Source: Liolophura sinensis (Eukaryota > Mollusca > Polyplacophora > Chitonida > Chitonidae). Taken from it: a DNA stretch of 64,000 nt. Positions within the stretch are counted from its first letter, which is position 1. Each line of letters opens with the position of its first letter. Shown here piece after piece: positions 1 to 12,318 of the stretch. The notes beneath the pieces are model-generated. The model did no database searches, was not told the DNA's origin, and saw only the letters and a program-made list of their open reading frames with translations. The position numbers were made by a program, and so were the translations under genes. The stretch is from positions 4,710,160 through 4,774,159 of the forward strand of contig NC_088298.1 in the NCBI RefSeq assembly GCF_032854445.1, read 5' to 3'.

Positions 1-616
1 GAATATAAATATTACTCTCATGTAGTGTAACGATCACTCTCAAAGACTATAAATATTACTCTCATGCAGTGTAACTATCACTCTCAAAGACTATAAATAT
101 TACTCTCATGTAGTGTAACTATCACTCTCAAAGACTATAAATATTACTCTCATGTAGTGTAACGATCACTCTCAAAGAATATAAATATTACTCTCATGTA
201 GTGTAACTATCACTCTCAAAGACTATAAATATTACTCTCATGTAGTGTAACTATCACTCTCAAAGACTATAAATATTACTCTCATGCAGTGTAACGATCA
301 CTCTCAAAGAATATAAATATTACTCTCATGTAGTGTAACGATCACTCTCAAAGGATATAAATATTACTCTCGTAGTGTAACTATCACTCTCAAAGACTAT
401 AAATATTACTCTCATGTAGTGTAACTATCACTCTCAAAGAATATAAATATTACTCTCATGTAGTGTAACTATCACTCTCAAAGACTATAAATATTACTCT
501 CATGCAGTGTAACTATCACTCTCAAAGAATATAAATATTACTCTCATGTAGTGTAACTATCACTCTCAAAGAATATAAATATTACTCTCATGTAGTGTAA
601 CTATCACTCTCAAAGA
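1..616. repeat. 44-bp tandem satellite (cut by window edge)
   Basis: About 14 head-to-tail copies of a 44-bp AT-rich unit (ataaatattactctcatg ... tagtgtaac ... cactctcaaaga). Copies differ at only a few positions, for example cta/cga before tcactctc. The array runs off the left edge, so its full length is unknown. No coding potential is seen. Confidence 0.95.
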
Positions 617-800
617 AGGTAAATACTGCTTTCCAGGGATGTAATTAGTACTAAGGAATGCAATCAATATACTATCAAGGTACAGGTATGTCATCTGAAT
701 CTGAGGCATAACAGAAAGTTACAGTGAAACATTAACTCTGTAGTAAGGCAAGAAAATTAACAACAAAAGAAATTAATACATGCATGTTTCGTCTTTTCAT

Positions 801-1047
801 AATTAAAGGTGACATATTCAGATTTATCTGAGGTGGAGAATCATCCTTTCCTAATTAAAGGTGACATATTCAGATTTATCTGAGGTGGAGAATCATCCTT
901 TCCTAATTAAAGGTGACATATTCAGATTTATCTGAGGTGGAGAATCATCCTTTCCTAATTAAAGGTGACATATTCAGATTTATCTGAGGTAGAGAATCAT
1001 CCTTTCCTAATTAAAGGTGACATATTCAGATTTATCTGAGCTGGAGA
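801..1047. repeat. 52-bp tandem repeat, about 4.7 copies
   Basis: Near-identical 52-bp units beginning aattaaaggtgacatattc and ending gagaatcatcctttcct. The copies are almost free of substitutions, which suggests recent expansion. Confidence 0.95.
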
Positions 1048-1654
1048 ATATCAGTAAATTTGTCAATTCTTGTTTTAGGAAAGCACTGTTATGACCTTAA
1101 CCATCTTATAGGCTCTGATAATCAGCATTAGTCAGAATAACACGTACAACCAGGTTGATGTAATTCTTCAGCCTTTTCGCATGTTTACGAGGTGTTTATT
1201 TAAGCATATTCTGAAGGCAACACGACAATTCTTATATTATACTTCTTGTGAAGCCCTGAAATTGGACAATCTAACCAATGTAGTCTCCAAAATCAAATGT
1301 CTCCAAAATCAAATTAAAATGTGCATAAATTTCACTGAAAGTTGCTCTTTTATACGTGAAAAGGCTGAGAAATAAGGGTAGATTGCTTTACATATTTTCT
1401 GACATTTTACCAAAACTGGCCTATATCCACGAAAAAAGTGCACTGCATTTTTTCCGGTGGTTGTTAAACGGTTTACTGAAGAATTTTTCACTTACATGTA
1501 TACATATATATATACAGCCCCAGGTAAAACCACCAACCTTTAGCACGTTAACTAGTAAACTTTTCCACGTGTGACACATGTTAGTTATATTGGTGGATGG
1601 CAAGTGAAAAATGCTGAAGTCGCTAAAAAAGTTTAAATCAGCTAAAAATCTCTG

Positions 1655-1797
1655 AACCTCAGCCGGACCTCATCTGAACCTCAGCTGGACCTCAGCTGGA
1701 CCTCAGCCGGACCTCAGCTGAACCTCAGCCAGACCTCAGCTGGACCTCAGCTGGACCTCAGCTGGACCTCAGCCGAACCTCATCTGAACCTCAGCTG
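1655..1797. repeat. 11-bp minisatellite (ctcagctggac)
   Basis: Short-unit tandem repeat of ctcagctggac with variants ctcagccggac and ctcatctgaac, about 13 units. The bases just before it (about 1515-1610) resemble the 3' part of the SINE-like copy at 27957-28140 ('aaaaccaccaacctt'). Confidence 0.85.
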
Positions 1798-2095
1798 GCA
1801 TTTGGTTCAATACTGAGACTGCAGCTTTTATGCCTCGGCAAATCTCTCTGGACAGGAGATACTCTAAATCTTCAACCAATCTAACCACTAAAGTTTTTTT
1901 TTCTTTCCAGTGGAATTTACATCTATGCATACAATTAGTACATGTATGAAAATGATGATAAAAATGATTACTTGTGTCATTAAAAATGCAACCTTCATAA
2001 AACTGTGCAAATTATTTCTCTACACCCCACAGTTCCTTCAGAATGTTTCAAAATATTGGCTGCACAGGTGGTTGAAAAGGCTTGAAGAATTAGGA

Positions 2096-2158
2096 TAGAT
2101 AATAATAACAATAATAATAATAATAATAATAGTAATAATAATGATGATGATGATAACA
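2096..2158. repeat. AAT/GAT trinucleotide microsatellite
   Basis: Imperfect run of aataataat passing into gatgatgatgat. Simple-sequence DNA. Confidence 0.9.
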
Positions 2159-2595
2159 GATAATTCTAACAGATGGAGCAATCTGACTAGAGATAAGGAA
2201 GAAGGAAAAATATTCTGAGGGTTAATTAACACAGGTTGTTATTATGTCGGAATGCAGCCAGGATTTGCACTAATTATCTACCCTATTTGTTCTAATTTTT
2301 GGGACACCTGGTCTGCTCAATTTAGCCAATATATATATGTAATTGTAGCAGGAATATTAAGTTGCTTTTCTCTCACATAGTTAGACCATCTAATGAACAG
2401 CATATACATATCTTTACTTTTTCAAAAGGCTGGTAAAGAAATACAATATTCTACTTTCAACAATACCTATCCCAAAAATTATAAAAATTAGGGTATATAT
2501 GTGGTAAATGACCTGAAAGTTTGCACATGACAAAAACTGCACATTTTGCCAGATTCTGATAGACCAACTAATATTACATTATTAAGGTGTTTTGA

Positions 2596-2742
2596 TTTAT
2601 TTATTCATTTTATTGGTGTTTTACGCCATACTGAGGGAATATTTCACCTATACCACGTCAAGTAACATTGCGATGTGAGAAAACCTGCAAAGCCTGCAGG
2701 AAACCCACAATCATCCGCCAGTTGCAGAGAGATCTTCCCACA
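2596..2742 (-). mobile_element. tRNA-derived SINE (family 1), fragment
   Basis: The left end is the (ttta)n tail and the conserved 'ttggtgttttacgcca' tail motif, followed by the body ('gaaacccacaatcatccgcc'). The tRNA-like head is missing, so this is a 5'-truncated, diverged copy in minus orientation. Confidence 0.7.
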
Positions 2743-2818
2743 TAAGTAAGGTGCTTTGACATTTGCTTGGAAGATACCTGTACATGTAGTGTGTAGTATA
2801 ATATTTTACTGGAAAAAT

Positions 2819-3092
2819 GTATTTATTTATTTATTTATCTGATTGGTGTTTTACGCCATACTCAAGAATATTTCACTTATACGAAGGCGGCCAGCATTAT
2901 GGTGGGTGGAAACCGGGCACAGCCCGGGGGAAACCCACAACCATCTGCAGCTTGCTGGCAGAACTACCCACTTACAGCCAGAGAGGAAGCCAGCATGAGC
3001 TGGACTTGAACTCACAGCGACCGCATTGGTGAGAGGCTCCTGGGTCATTACGTTGCGCTAGCGCACTAACAGACTAAGCCATGGAGGCCCCC
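2819..3092 (-). mobile_element. tRNA-derived SINE (family 1), near full length
   Basis: Read on the minus strand it starts with the tRNA-like head (ggcctccatggcttagtctg, A-box-like), then a B-box-like 'gagttcaagtcca', a roughly 150-bp body and a tail ending in ttttacgcc and (ataa)n. The same element occurs at least 15 times in the window in both orientations, always with the same order of blocks, which defines the family without a database. Confidence 0.85.
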
Positions 3093-3179
3093 ACTGGAAA
3101 TATGTAACTTGACCAAATGTTATACTTCGAGACATTTATTTGCCTCTTAAATTGTGCTTTTATGGGGGTAAAATTTATT

Positions 3180-3345
3180 CTATTTATTTGATTGGTGTTT
3201 TATGCTGTACTCCAGAATATTTCACTTACCCAACGGCGGCCAGCATTATGGTGGGAGGAAACGGGGCGGAGCCCGGAGAAAACCCACGACCATCTGCAGG
3301 TTGCCGGAAGACCTTCCCACTTACAGCCGGAGAGGACGGTAAAAT
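3180..3345 (-). mobile_element. tRNA-derived SINE (family 1), 5'-truncated
   Basis: Tail and body of the same SINE ('ttgattggtgttttatgc', 'cggcggccagcattatggt', 'cttacagccggagagga') without the tRNA head. Confidence 0.8.
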
Positions 3346-4700
3346 TTAAGGTCATTTACTACATTACATATGTAACCCACCACAGCAAATTTTCACAGAC
3401 AGTTACAAAATGGGTACTTCTGTTCTGCTGTAAAATGGCAGCATGTACTTGCTGTGAACAACCAGACTAATGGAAGTTTCCCTAATTGGTCTAACACTGG
3501 GATAAACAGAGGCTATGGTTCCAAAAGTCAATGGTTCAAAACCCAAGAAAGTTGTCCATAACTTTGACATTAACAATGGCATTACAAGTAAAAGGGAAGA
3601 TAACAATTCTGATGATGTAATAAAACTTTTTTCTTGATTTGAATGCTTTGAGAACAAAATGAAGTTGGTTTACAACATCTGATCACAACACACTTAAAGT
3701 GAAAAATTCCTAGAGTATGGCACTTTAAACACGTGTGACTTTTTTTGTCAAGTTTGATCACATTTTAGAAAACTTAAATGTTGGCGGCGAAAGTATCACT
3801 TTTAGGCCTTTTTGAGTTTCTGAAAGTTGATATGCATACATCAAACTTGATATGAAATAGTCAGGTGTATTTATAAAATGAAGAGTACTTTAACTCTTCG
3901 ACCTATTCAACTTGCTCTGCATCCAATATTCTAAAACATTCTGAGAGAACAACAGGGTGTACAGAAATAATTTTCACAGGCTATGAAGTTTGCATATTTA
4001 ATAACACAAGCAAATCATTCTTGTGTCATTTTCATAATAAGTTTGTGCATAAATTCCACCGATAAAAATTGCTTCAGTGGTTGAAAAAGGTTGAAGTTTT
4101 ATAGTATGTATTATATTATCATAACATGTCAGTATTTTTTGCTTTAATACTACTACACCAGTTTTCCAGCTGTAAAATATGTTCACTGTAATCTGTACAT
4201 GTATGTGTCGCCAAGCCTACGTGTGTACCCGTGAAAGTCTGTTGCTTTACCTGGTGGTACAGGGCAGCTGTCGATAGCTCCCTCAATATAGCGCAACACA
4301 CTTTCCTAACACTAGTTTGCATGCACGCTGCTTTCATGAGTTTCTTACTGAAAGATTCTGTACAGTGAAAACCGGTCTGACCCTTTATGAATTGTGCCAT
4401 GACACTTTTCGTGAGCCCTGTGTCGTGCACGCTTTTCAACTCACAACAGCTTATCAATATATCCACCCACACTGCACGGACTGTGTGCCTTTGACTCTGT
4501 TGACACATCATGTTAATTACATCCGCTTACCTTGCCGTGTGACTTGTAGAAATCCTAACAACCATATGGTCAACTTTAGTTTTGGGTGTAAATCTTGTTG
4601 CTCTTCTACACATCGGCTTATCACTTCCTTTGTGTTAGTTATGTATTTTTTCAAATATATTACTTCTTTATGTGTACCTTACACCTATAATTAACATTCA
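3346..4700. other. No gene recognised
   Basis: AT-rich unique sequence. Short open frames such as minus 4119-4511 and plus 4317-4694 overlap each other and show no family motif. The last few hundred bases may be the 5' part of the LINE that follows. Confidence 0.6.
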
Positions 4701-7412
4701 TCCTGGATTTTTGATGTGGAATAATTGTACAGAATCATTCACATACTACTCAACTAAATATGGATAATGACACAGACTCTTCTATGTCTGTTCCACCTCA
4801 CAATTCATTCTCCCACCTGCCATTCCATGATGTTTCCTCCATAACACCTACTTCATCATCAATTGCCAGGTCTACCGTCCCAACATATAATCTTGATATT
4901 ATTGACCAGATGTGCTTCAATCCAATTGAACTGAATGACTATGATACATCTAAAGCACATATTGATGACAACGAACAAGAAATTTCCTATTGGGGTAATT
5001 TAGACTCTCACCTGTCCAACTATTACAGCGTTAAAAGTTTAACTCAACACCTTATTACATTCACAATCAATTTTCAACCTTTCATTTTAAATGTCCGTAG
5101 CTTAGCTAAAAATTTTGACGAAATTTGATATCCATACTCTTAACCTTTGAGTCTTTGGATTTTCGGAAAGTTGGCTTAGCCCTTTAACAGAATGCTTATA
5201 TTCCAATTCCATGCCAGGCTACACTTTATAATCTGCCTCCCGAGATAAACAGAAGGGAGGAGGTGCTGCACTCTATGTCAACAGCTTTTTCCACTCTTGC
5301 AAACTACGCAATGAAGATGAAGATTGTGGATATTTGTGGAGATCGCTGCTGCGTCAGATGTCTTATGTTGCTGGAATTATTTATCACTCTCCAGGTAAAA
5401 ACGTGTGTCTTTTTAATGAAAAACTACACACAGTCCTTCATAATATACCCTCAAACAAAAAATGTATCATCTTAGGTGACTTCAACATAGACTTATTCAA
5501 CTGTGTTAGCCATTTGCCATCATCACATTTTTTGAACTAATGAAGTGCCATTACCCTTTCCCTTCCATTACAAAACCTATGTGAGTATGTTCTCGCTCTG
5601 CTACCTTTATAGATAACATCTCTACAAACTTGCAAGCTCAGCATAATTTCTCCGGTACATTTTTAACAAATATATCTCACTTATATTCAATATCTTCTTC
5701 ATTAATGCTTTTTCGAAAGAAAGATCAACTTACTCTCTTCAAAAAAAAGACTCCAGAACAAGTCAATCCGTTTAAAGAAAATGTTTAAAATATAGACTGG
5801 CATGCACTCTATCATCGGATAGTGTTAATGAGGCTTTATCCTGTTTTACTGGGAAATTATTCATTGCGTACGACACATGCTTTCCTGTTGTGACCATAGA
5901 CAGCCAATCGAAACATACTCACACACCTTGGGTCACACAAGGTATTTTTAAGTCTGCATTCGAGAAGAACAAACTTCATCACCAGTATCTGAAATCTACC
6001 GATATACCAACTCACATCAAATATAGGAAGTACAGGAATAAACTCAACAACTTGATCCGTTTTTCAAGAAAGGATTACTTTGAAAAAAAAACTTTATGAT
6101 CAAAATCACAAAATCAAAGGAACTTGGAAAGTATTGAATGATCTAATGGGATGAGGTAAATGCACGAACATGCCTAAATGTTTTAATATTGATGGGTTAT
6201 CTGTTTCAGATAAACGTGTCATTTCCAATAGATTTAATGACTTTTTTCTACTATTGCTTCCAGTCTTGATGTTAAGATACCCCAAAGCTCTAAACATTTT
6301 TCAGATTTTCTAGGTGAGCCTGTAGAAGAAAACTTTCAATTTTCTTCTATCTCGCCTAGTCTTGTTGAAACCACTGTAAAGTCTAAAGTCACCAGCTCCA
6401 GGCTCAGATGGCATGAGCATGTCTGATCTCAAACTTGTTGCAAAAAGATATTTCAGCTCTGCTTGCACATATATTTAATTTGTCCCTTATGTTGGGATGT
6501 ATGCCGTCCTCGTTGAAATCTGAAAAAATTACTTCCATCTTTAAATGTGGTGACGCCAATGCCATCACAAACTACCATCCTATCTCAGTACTACCTAGCC
6601 TGCGCAAAATAATGGGAAAAAAAAAACACTGCTCATTTTGTATTACTGTCTGATATTCCCTTATCTTTCCGATGCAAATGTTTTAGGGGGCAACACATAC
6701 GGGTCATCTCCATCCCTTAGTAATTCTTCAGAAACGGACCATCCGCCTTATCGCTTTATCTCAAAAGCTTCATAATGCGGCTCCAATACATAAGAACCTC
6801 AAAATCCTCCCACTTACACGGATACTCATCCTTACTACACGCACATAAATTCAGTCACCAAACACTCTCTCTTCCTCACAAATTTAGTCAGCTGTTCAAA
6901 AGACAATCTGACAGTCACAATTATCCAATCAGATCCTATTCTTTCTATCCCCATGTACCTTTTCTAACTTCAAATCTATCCACACATTTTATCAGATCAT
7001 CAGCCCCAAGGGAGTGGAATAGACTTCCTCAAAACCCTGAAGTAATGAATTTCACGTCTTTATTCCAATCCAGGTTAAAAAAATTTTTAATTAAAAATAT
7101 TTGATCCACATAATATAATCTACGAGACAGAAGGTGCAACACAAAATATTCTTCACACTATTGTACTTAAGTTAGATGTTTACAGTGTTCCATTTCTATG
7201 TGAGTTCTTTTCTATGTAACTTTGCTTTTGTTAATACAATTATTCACTAATTATCGCTCCTCACCAAGCATGTGTCATTATTCTTTGATAATAACAGAAC
7301 AAGTCCCTCAGACTTTACTCCCGCCATTTATGAGAAATCTCATTATACATATATTTACCTATGGTGAATGAAAATTCAATTCAATTTAATTCAATTCAAT
7401 ATGACTTCAACT
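4700..7412 (+). mobile_element. Degenerate CR1/L2-type non-LTR retrotransposon (LINE), broken
   Basis: Pieces of one LINE protein appear in order but in shifting frames. At 5074-5126 is the start of the endonuclease domain ('NVRSLAKNFDEI'). At about 5460-5510 is the endonuclease motif 'GDFNIDLF'. At 5890-6099 is the linker ('YRKYRNKLNNLIR'). At 6435-6640 are early reverse-transcriptase blocks ('LSLMLGCMPSSLK', 'NYHPISVLPS'). At 6775-7104 is the C-terminal tail ('REWNRLPQNPE'). The catalytic centre of the reverse transcriptase, expected between about 6640 and 6700, is deleted. The 3' end near 7365-7412 is an attcaattcaattt repeat, as known for CR1/L2-like elements. Many frameshifts and stops show it is dead. 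Clade assignment is from memory of the family and would need alignment. Confidence 0.85.
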
Positions 7413-7694
7413 CGATGTCCAATACCATTTTATTCATGTGATCCATACAATTGCCAGCCTGCACTTAAACCATCATTAAACATATCTTTGATATGACCTA
7501 ATGACCAAATGCCTAAAAAAAGACTCGAAAGTTTTTATACAAATTTTGATAAAAAGTTTTTTTTTTACCCGCAAAGTTAATTTCTTTAAAACCTCTTTCT
7601 GACAATTCAAGGAAATCAATGACCATGTTTCATGACTAGGCATAACCAGGCATGTATTGGAGAAACTGGGATTAGTGACTGAAATCATCTCAGG

Positions 7695-8755
7695 GAAATG
7701 GGTTTTGATGACAAAGCATTTCAGAACACTGGGTTTTGGTAACAAAGCATCTCAGAGCACTGGGTTTGGAGGACAAAGCATCTCAGAGCACTGGGTTTTG
7801 ATGACAAAACATCTCAGAACACTGGGTTTTGGTAACAAAGCATTTCAGAACACTGGGTTTGGAGGACAAAGCATCTCAGAGCACTGGGTTTTGATGACAA
7901 AGCATTTCAGAACACTGGGTTTTGGTAACAAAGCATCATAGAGCACTGGGTTTGGAGGACAAAGCATCTCAGAGCACTGGGTTTTGATGACAAAGCATTT
8001 CAGAACACTGGGTTTTGGTAACAAAGCATCATAGAGCACTGGGTTTGGAGGACAAAGCATCTCAAAGCACTGGGTTTTGTGGACAAAGCATCTCAGAGCT
8101 CAGGGTTTTGATGACAAAGCATCTCAGAGCACTGGGTTTTGATGACAAAGCATCTCAGAGCACTGGGTTTTGATGACAAAGCATCACAGAGCACTAGCTT
8201 TTGATGACAAAGCATTTCAGAACACTGGGTTTTGGTAACAAAGCATCTCAGAGCACTGGGTTTGGAGGACAAAGCATCTCAGAGCTCAGGGTTTTGATGA
8301 CAAAGCATCTCAAAGCACTGGGTTTTGAGGACAAAGCATCTCAGAACTCAGGGTTTTGATGACAAAGCATCTCAGAGCACTGGGTTTTGAGGACAAAACA
8401 TCTCAGAGCTCAGGGTTTTGATGACAAAGCATCTCAGAGCACTGGGTTTTGATGACAAAGCATCTCAGAGCACTGGGTTTTGATGACAAAGCATCACAGA
8501 GCACTGAGTTTTGATGACAAAGCATCTCAAAGCACAGGGTTTTGATGACAAAGCACCTCAGAGAACTGGGTTTTGACAACTCAAAGCATCTCAGAGCAAC
8601 TGGGTTTTGGCAACTCAAAATGATCTTTGAGCAACAGGGTTTTGGTGACCCAAAGCATCTCAGAGCAACTGAGTTTTGGCAACTGAAAGAATCTCAGAGC
8701 AACTGGGTTTTGTCATCTCAAGGCATTTCAGAGAAACTGGGTTTTGCGAGCATTC
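7695..8755. repeat. 31-bp minisatellite, about 34 units
   Basis: Units of about 31 bp built on 'gacaaagcatctcagagc' plus 'actgggttttgat'. Several variants alternate (ggttttggtaaca, ggtttggaggaca), and the right end (8540 onward) drifts to 'caactcaaagcatctcagagcaa'. Short open frames on both strands are by-products of the periodicity. The array lies left of the large minus-strand exon, so it is probably in that gene's next intron. Confidence 0.95.
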
Positions 8756-8966
8756 GATGGTTTAGTACATTTATGCGTGGCTTGCAATCACTTTAGAATC
8801 CTTTTTCACACTATACATGTAGACAGTACAGACATGTACAAATCTGATATTTACCGCAGATACACAATAATTACATAGTAAATGCAGAAAATAGGATTTG
8901 ATTGGTCACCTGCTTCCCAAGATATCGTATGACAACATTATCATTCAAATAACTCCCATGACTTAC

Positions 8967-11475
8967 CTATCTGCATTCGTGACCTCCTCTTAGGGTTCTT
9001 TTCAGGGAGAACAGGACTCAAGCCAAACACCTCCTGTAGGGACATGTGGATGGGTTCATCATCGCGATACAGATCGTCCGTGTCCACATTGCCACAGCAC
9101 ATCATCTCCGCAGCCCCTTCACGGGGCAATGACTCAGCACTTTTGGCATTAGTTTGATTGGCCTCAGGTTCTGCCACCTGACTGGCAGAGGCTGAATTCT
9201 GGCAGCTTTCATTGATTGCATTCCACAGCACACAGTCAGTGATTTTGTCGCTGGTGTCAGAGTTTGTTGTGGTGACATTGGGCCCTGTCATGCTTGAAGC
9301 AACACCGGACTTGGTCATGCTTGAGATGCTTGAAGCAGAATTTGGGTCGATGGGAGCTGATCTTTGTAAAACAGAATGGGGCACACCAGAATCCTGAGAA
9401 ACATTAGTGTTCGTAAAGGCCACACAATGACCAATTACAGATCTTGGTAGGACAGCGTGAGCACCAGATGAAGGCGAACTATCTGATGACATTGGCAAAG
9501 GCACACTGGCACTGTCTGGATCAGAGATTTTGCTGCTTTCTTGTACTGCACTTTTCTCACATGCACCGCATGATCCTGAATCAGAAGGAATTGTGGGTGG
9601 AGAACTTTCTACAGGCATCACCACATGTTGCTTTTCACCACTACCACCATTAACAACATGAACATTAGCGGTATTACCTGGGACAGAGCAGGAAGTTGAC
9701 ATATCAGCTCTTTGTGACACAGCCTTTACTGAATCAACAGTGTCAGCAGAGCCAGCCTGACCCAACACACCAACATTTTTAGAATTTCCTCCTCCATTAC
9801 AAACTGATGAGTCACTGTCAGATTTTGAGCTGGGCAACACGCCAGGCCCATCCACTTCCTCTCTCAGTTTGACAGCCCCAAAAGAAACTTCCACAACAGT
9901 TTTATCGCTTCGTCTGCTGACCGCACGCAGCTTTCTGGACAGGTTCGAGCCACTACAGTTACCTGTCACACCCACCTTGGACAAAGTACCACCAGAGCTT
10001 GTGCTCTCTACAGGCAGACTTCCCTTAACATCAGAAGTACTACTGCACTTAGATTTATCCAACTGGCAGGTGTTATTTCCTGGTACACCCCTATCTTTTG
10101 ATGCATCATGAGCTGTTTTATCCTCTCCCCCATCACACCCATGGCTCAGGGCCCCGTTTGATCCACTTACTGTTACACTTGACGCTGCCTTTTCTGCAAT
10201 AACCCGATCACAAATCTTGTTTCTGTTGTCACCAAGCTTGTCGATGTCATTATGTTCTGTCCCTAAGCTTTCCATCCCCACCAGATCAGATGTGGAGTAT
10301 TTTCTATCAGGCAGTGGGGGAGGAATGCTTGTGCTACTGACTAACCCAAGTTGCTCCTGGGGAGCGGGAACCAAAGAATTCACGCTGTCATCCATGTACA
10401 GAGAATAACACCTCTCAGGTAATGGTGGTGGCATGGTAGAGTCTCTATCACTGGGAGCAGAGCCAGACAGTTGACTGACAGCTTCACTGTCTCCCCTATC
10501 ACTCACAACATTGTCTGGCTCACTTTGAGATTTTTTCACAGATTTTTTTCGTATAGGTATTTGAGCATTTGCATAAATATCATCCTCACTGATGTGTGAG
10601 ACATTCACATCAGGTGCCCCGTGAACTGTGTGAAAACTTCGAACCATTTGTGTGCCAACTTTGACATCACCATCCCTACATGGGACAGACTCAGGGCATT
10701 CACCTTCACTCTCCAAGTTCGGGCTCTGCGTCCCCTGCTCTGGACTGCCCAACCCACTGTCTAAGCTTGTCTTTGACATTTGACCTCGAATGTTTCCTGC
10801 ATCTTCGCCTCTTTGGAAATCAGTCTTGACAGCTATGCCACCATTTTCAAATGAATTCCCAGCCAGGGCGTTTTCTGCCTTTTTGTCCTTTATTTGTTTC
10901 TGAATGTTATCCAAAGTTTCGTATCCTGGCTCTTCCATGATCTCCGGAATTTCTCCGTCTGATAACGGGGAATTGTTTGCGATGAAGACATCATCCAGAT
11001 CTACAGCATGTTCTTCTGACAAGATGAATGCATTGCTGCCAAGTTCTTCTTGGCTGGAAGAAAATATTTTGGGGGAAAGCCCATTCTCTAGTGTGCTCTT
11101 TTGTGATTCTGCGCGCACGCGCACAATGGAGCTTTCATTTGGATTTGATCCCTCCAATGAGCATGCTAGATTGTGCCCCATTTCACTGTATGATATAGGA
11201 TCCATTACTTGCCCTTCGCTGAACGCCCTCGAGGAGCGTGGCACATACTGTTCAGTCGAAACAATCCCATCCGACTCGCCTACACTGTAGCTTTTCTTGC
11301 TGCTGATTCGCAGCCTCCGTTTCAGTCTGGCAAAAAATCCTTCATGTCTAACTTTTGGTGTTTTTGGGGATCGCGGCAAGCTCTGGGATCGTGCCGATTT
11401 GGACATTTTGTTTGGTGATGTTTGCAGTCTTCTCCCAAGCTTACTGAAGCAGCTCTTGCTCTGGAAACAATCCAT
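8967..11475 (-). CDS. Large first coding exon of a Ser-rich adaptor-like protein (gene continues left of 8967)
   Basis: Minus-strand exon 8967-11518 with 836 complete codons. The start is taken as the ATG at 11475 (MDCFQSKSC), because an in-frame TGA lies just upstream within the exon. The exon opens after a T-rich tract and AG at 11519-11520 and ends at AG|GTAAGT (GT at 8966-8965), phase 1, so the reading beyond 8967 is intron. The first 43 nt are 5' UTR and open with an ATG that makes a short overlapping upstream ORF. Visible parts: a very basic N-terminus (residues about 12-62, with GFFARLKRRLRIS), a Ser/Gly/Asp-rich disordered body, tyrosine sites PGYETL (about 184) and DIYANA (about 300), DSGLGS (239-244), and two SH3-ligand-like motifs PPPLPERCYS and PPPLPDRKYS (about 349 and 385). 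No folded domain is in this exon. The basic KRRL stretch, proline motifs and long disordered exon recall SOCS6/SOCS7 N-termini, but this is weak; the function is not recognised. Downstream exons were not found within 1-8966. Confidence 0.8.
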
Positions 11476-11518
11476 TGAATCTTGCACTTCTCAGCAAAAT
11501 GTGCAGAGTACCCGTCAT

Positions 11519-12092
11519 CTAAAAAAAAACAGAAAAGAAATAAGCTTGTCAAAATGTGAAGCATCTAAATATTTTGTTTTTTTTTAATGAAATAAAATTC
11601 TAAAAAACATACATGTAAGTGATGTAGCATTTGGAAAATTACATGTATATTGGCTATAAAGAGCAGACCAAGTGTCTTAAAAAAAAGAGTATTTACCCTG
11701 AGTTGGCTACAGTCCACAATCAATGCTTCGCGGTCAGAAAGGGTGAATGTAATCCCCTGCTAAGTTTACATATATTTTCTTTTGCTCCTTTGGGCCCCCT
11801 TTTTTCTTTTTTTCAGCTTGTTAAGTAGTATCATTTTATAGCAGATGCTTCAAAGTTTCAATCAAGGTATAAATTGGTGTGTTTTTCTGAGAATAGTGGC
11901 CAAGAAGTGAAAAGTCCTGTTTCCCTGGCCTCTGTCTGGATGGGTTTGACCCCTCTTAGCTGTTTATCGGTCAACCCCTATCATAAATTTGACTTGAGTT
12001 ATGTCAGAGGATGAGGAGCCAGGAGCTTTCAGGGCTTGCAGATTTAGGGACAGTGCCGTGACGCCCAAACGTTTACATGAAAGTAAATGGAA
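11519..12092. other. Probable intron upstream of the large minus-strand exon
   Basis: On the minus strand the T-rich tract and AG at 11519-11530 form the 3' splice site of the large exon, so this AT-rich stretch should be intronic. The upstream exon(s) with the rest of the 5' UTR were not identified. No other signal is seen. Confidence 0.5.
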
Positions 12093-12283
12093 AATTAATT
12101 ATGGCCTGTCGTCAGTAGACTCCTCATTCTCTGCCATCCTAGCAGCATGATACAAAGTTAATTACGGCCTGTCGTCAGTAGACTCCTCATTCTCTGCCAT
12201 CCTAGCAGCATGATACAAAGTTAATTATGGCCTGTCGTCAGTAGACTCCTCATTCTCTGCCATCCTAGCGGCATGATACAAAG
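12093..12283. repeat. 63-bp tandem triplication
   Basis: Three nearly identical copies of a 63-bp unit (gcctgtcgtcagtagactcc ... tagcagcatgatacaaag). One base (tat/tac before ggcc) separates the copies. Confidence 0.95.
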
Positions 12284-12318
12284 CGAATATGTATAACACT
12301 GAACTGTCTAAACCATAT

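Noticed and set aside
11476-11487. GTG at 11487 as the start of the large minus-strand frame
   Set aside because: It is not an ATG and is preceded by an in-frame TGA within the same exon; the ATG at 11475 is the better start.
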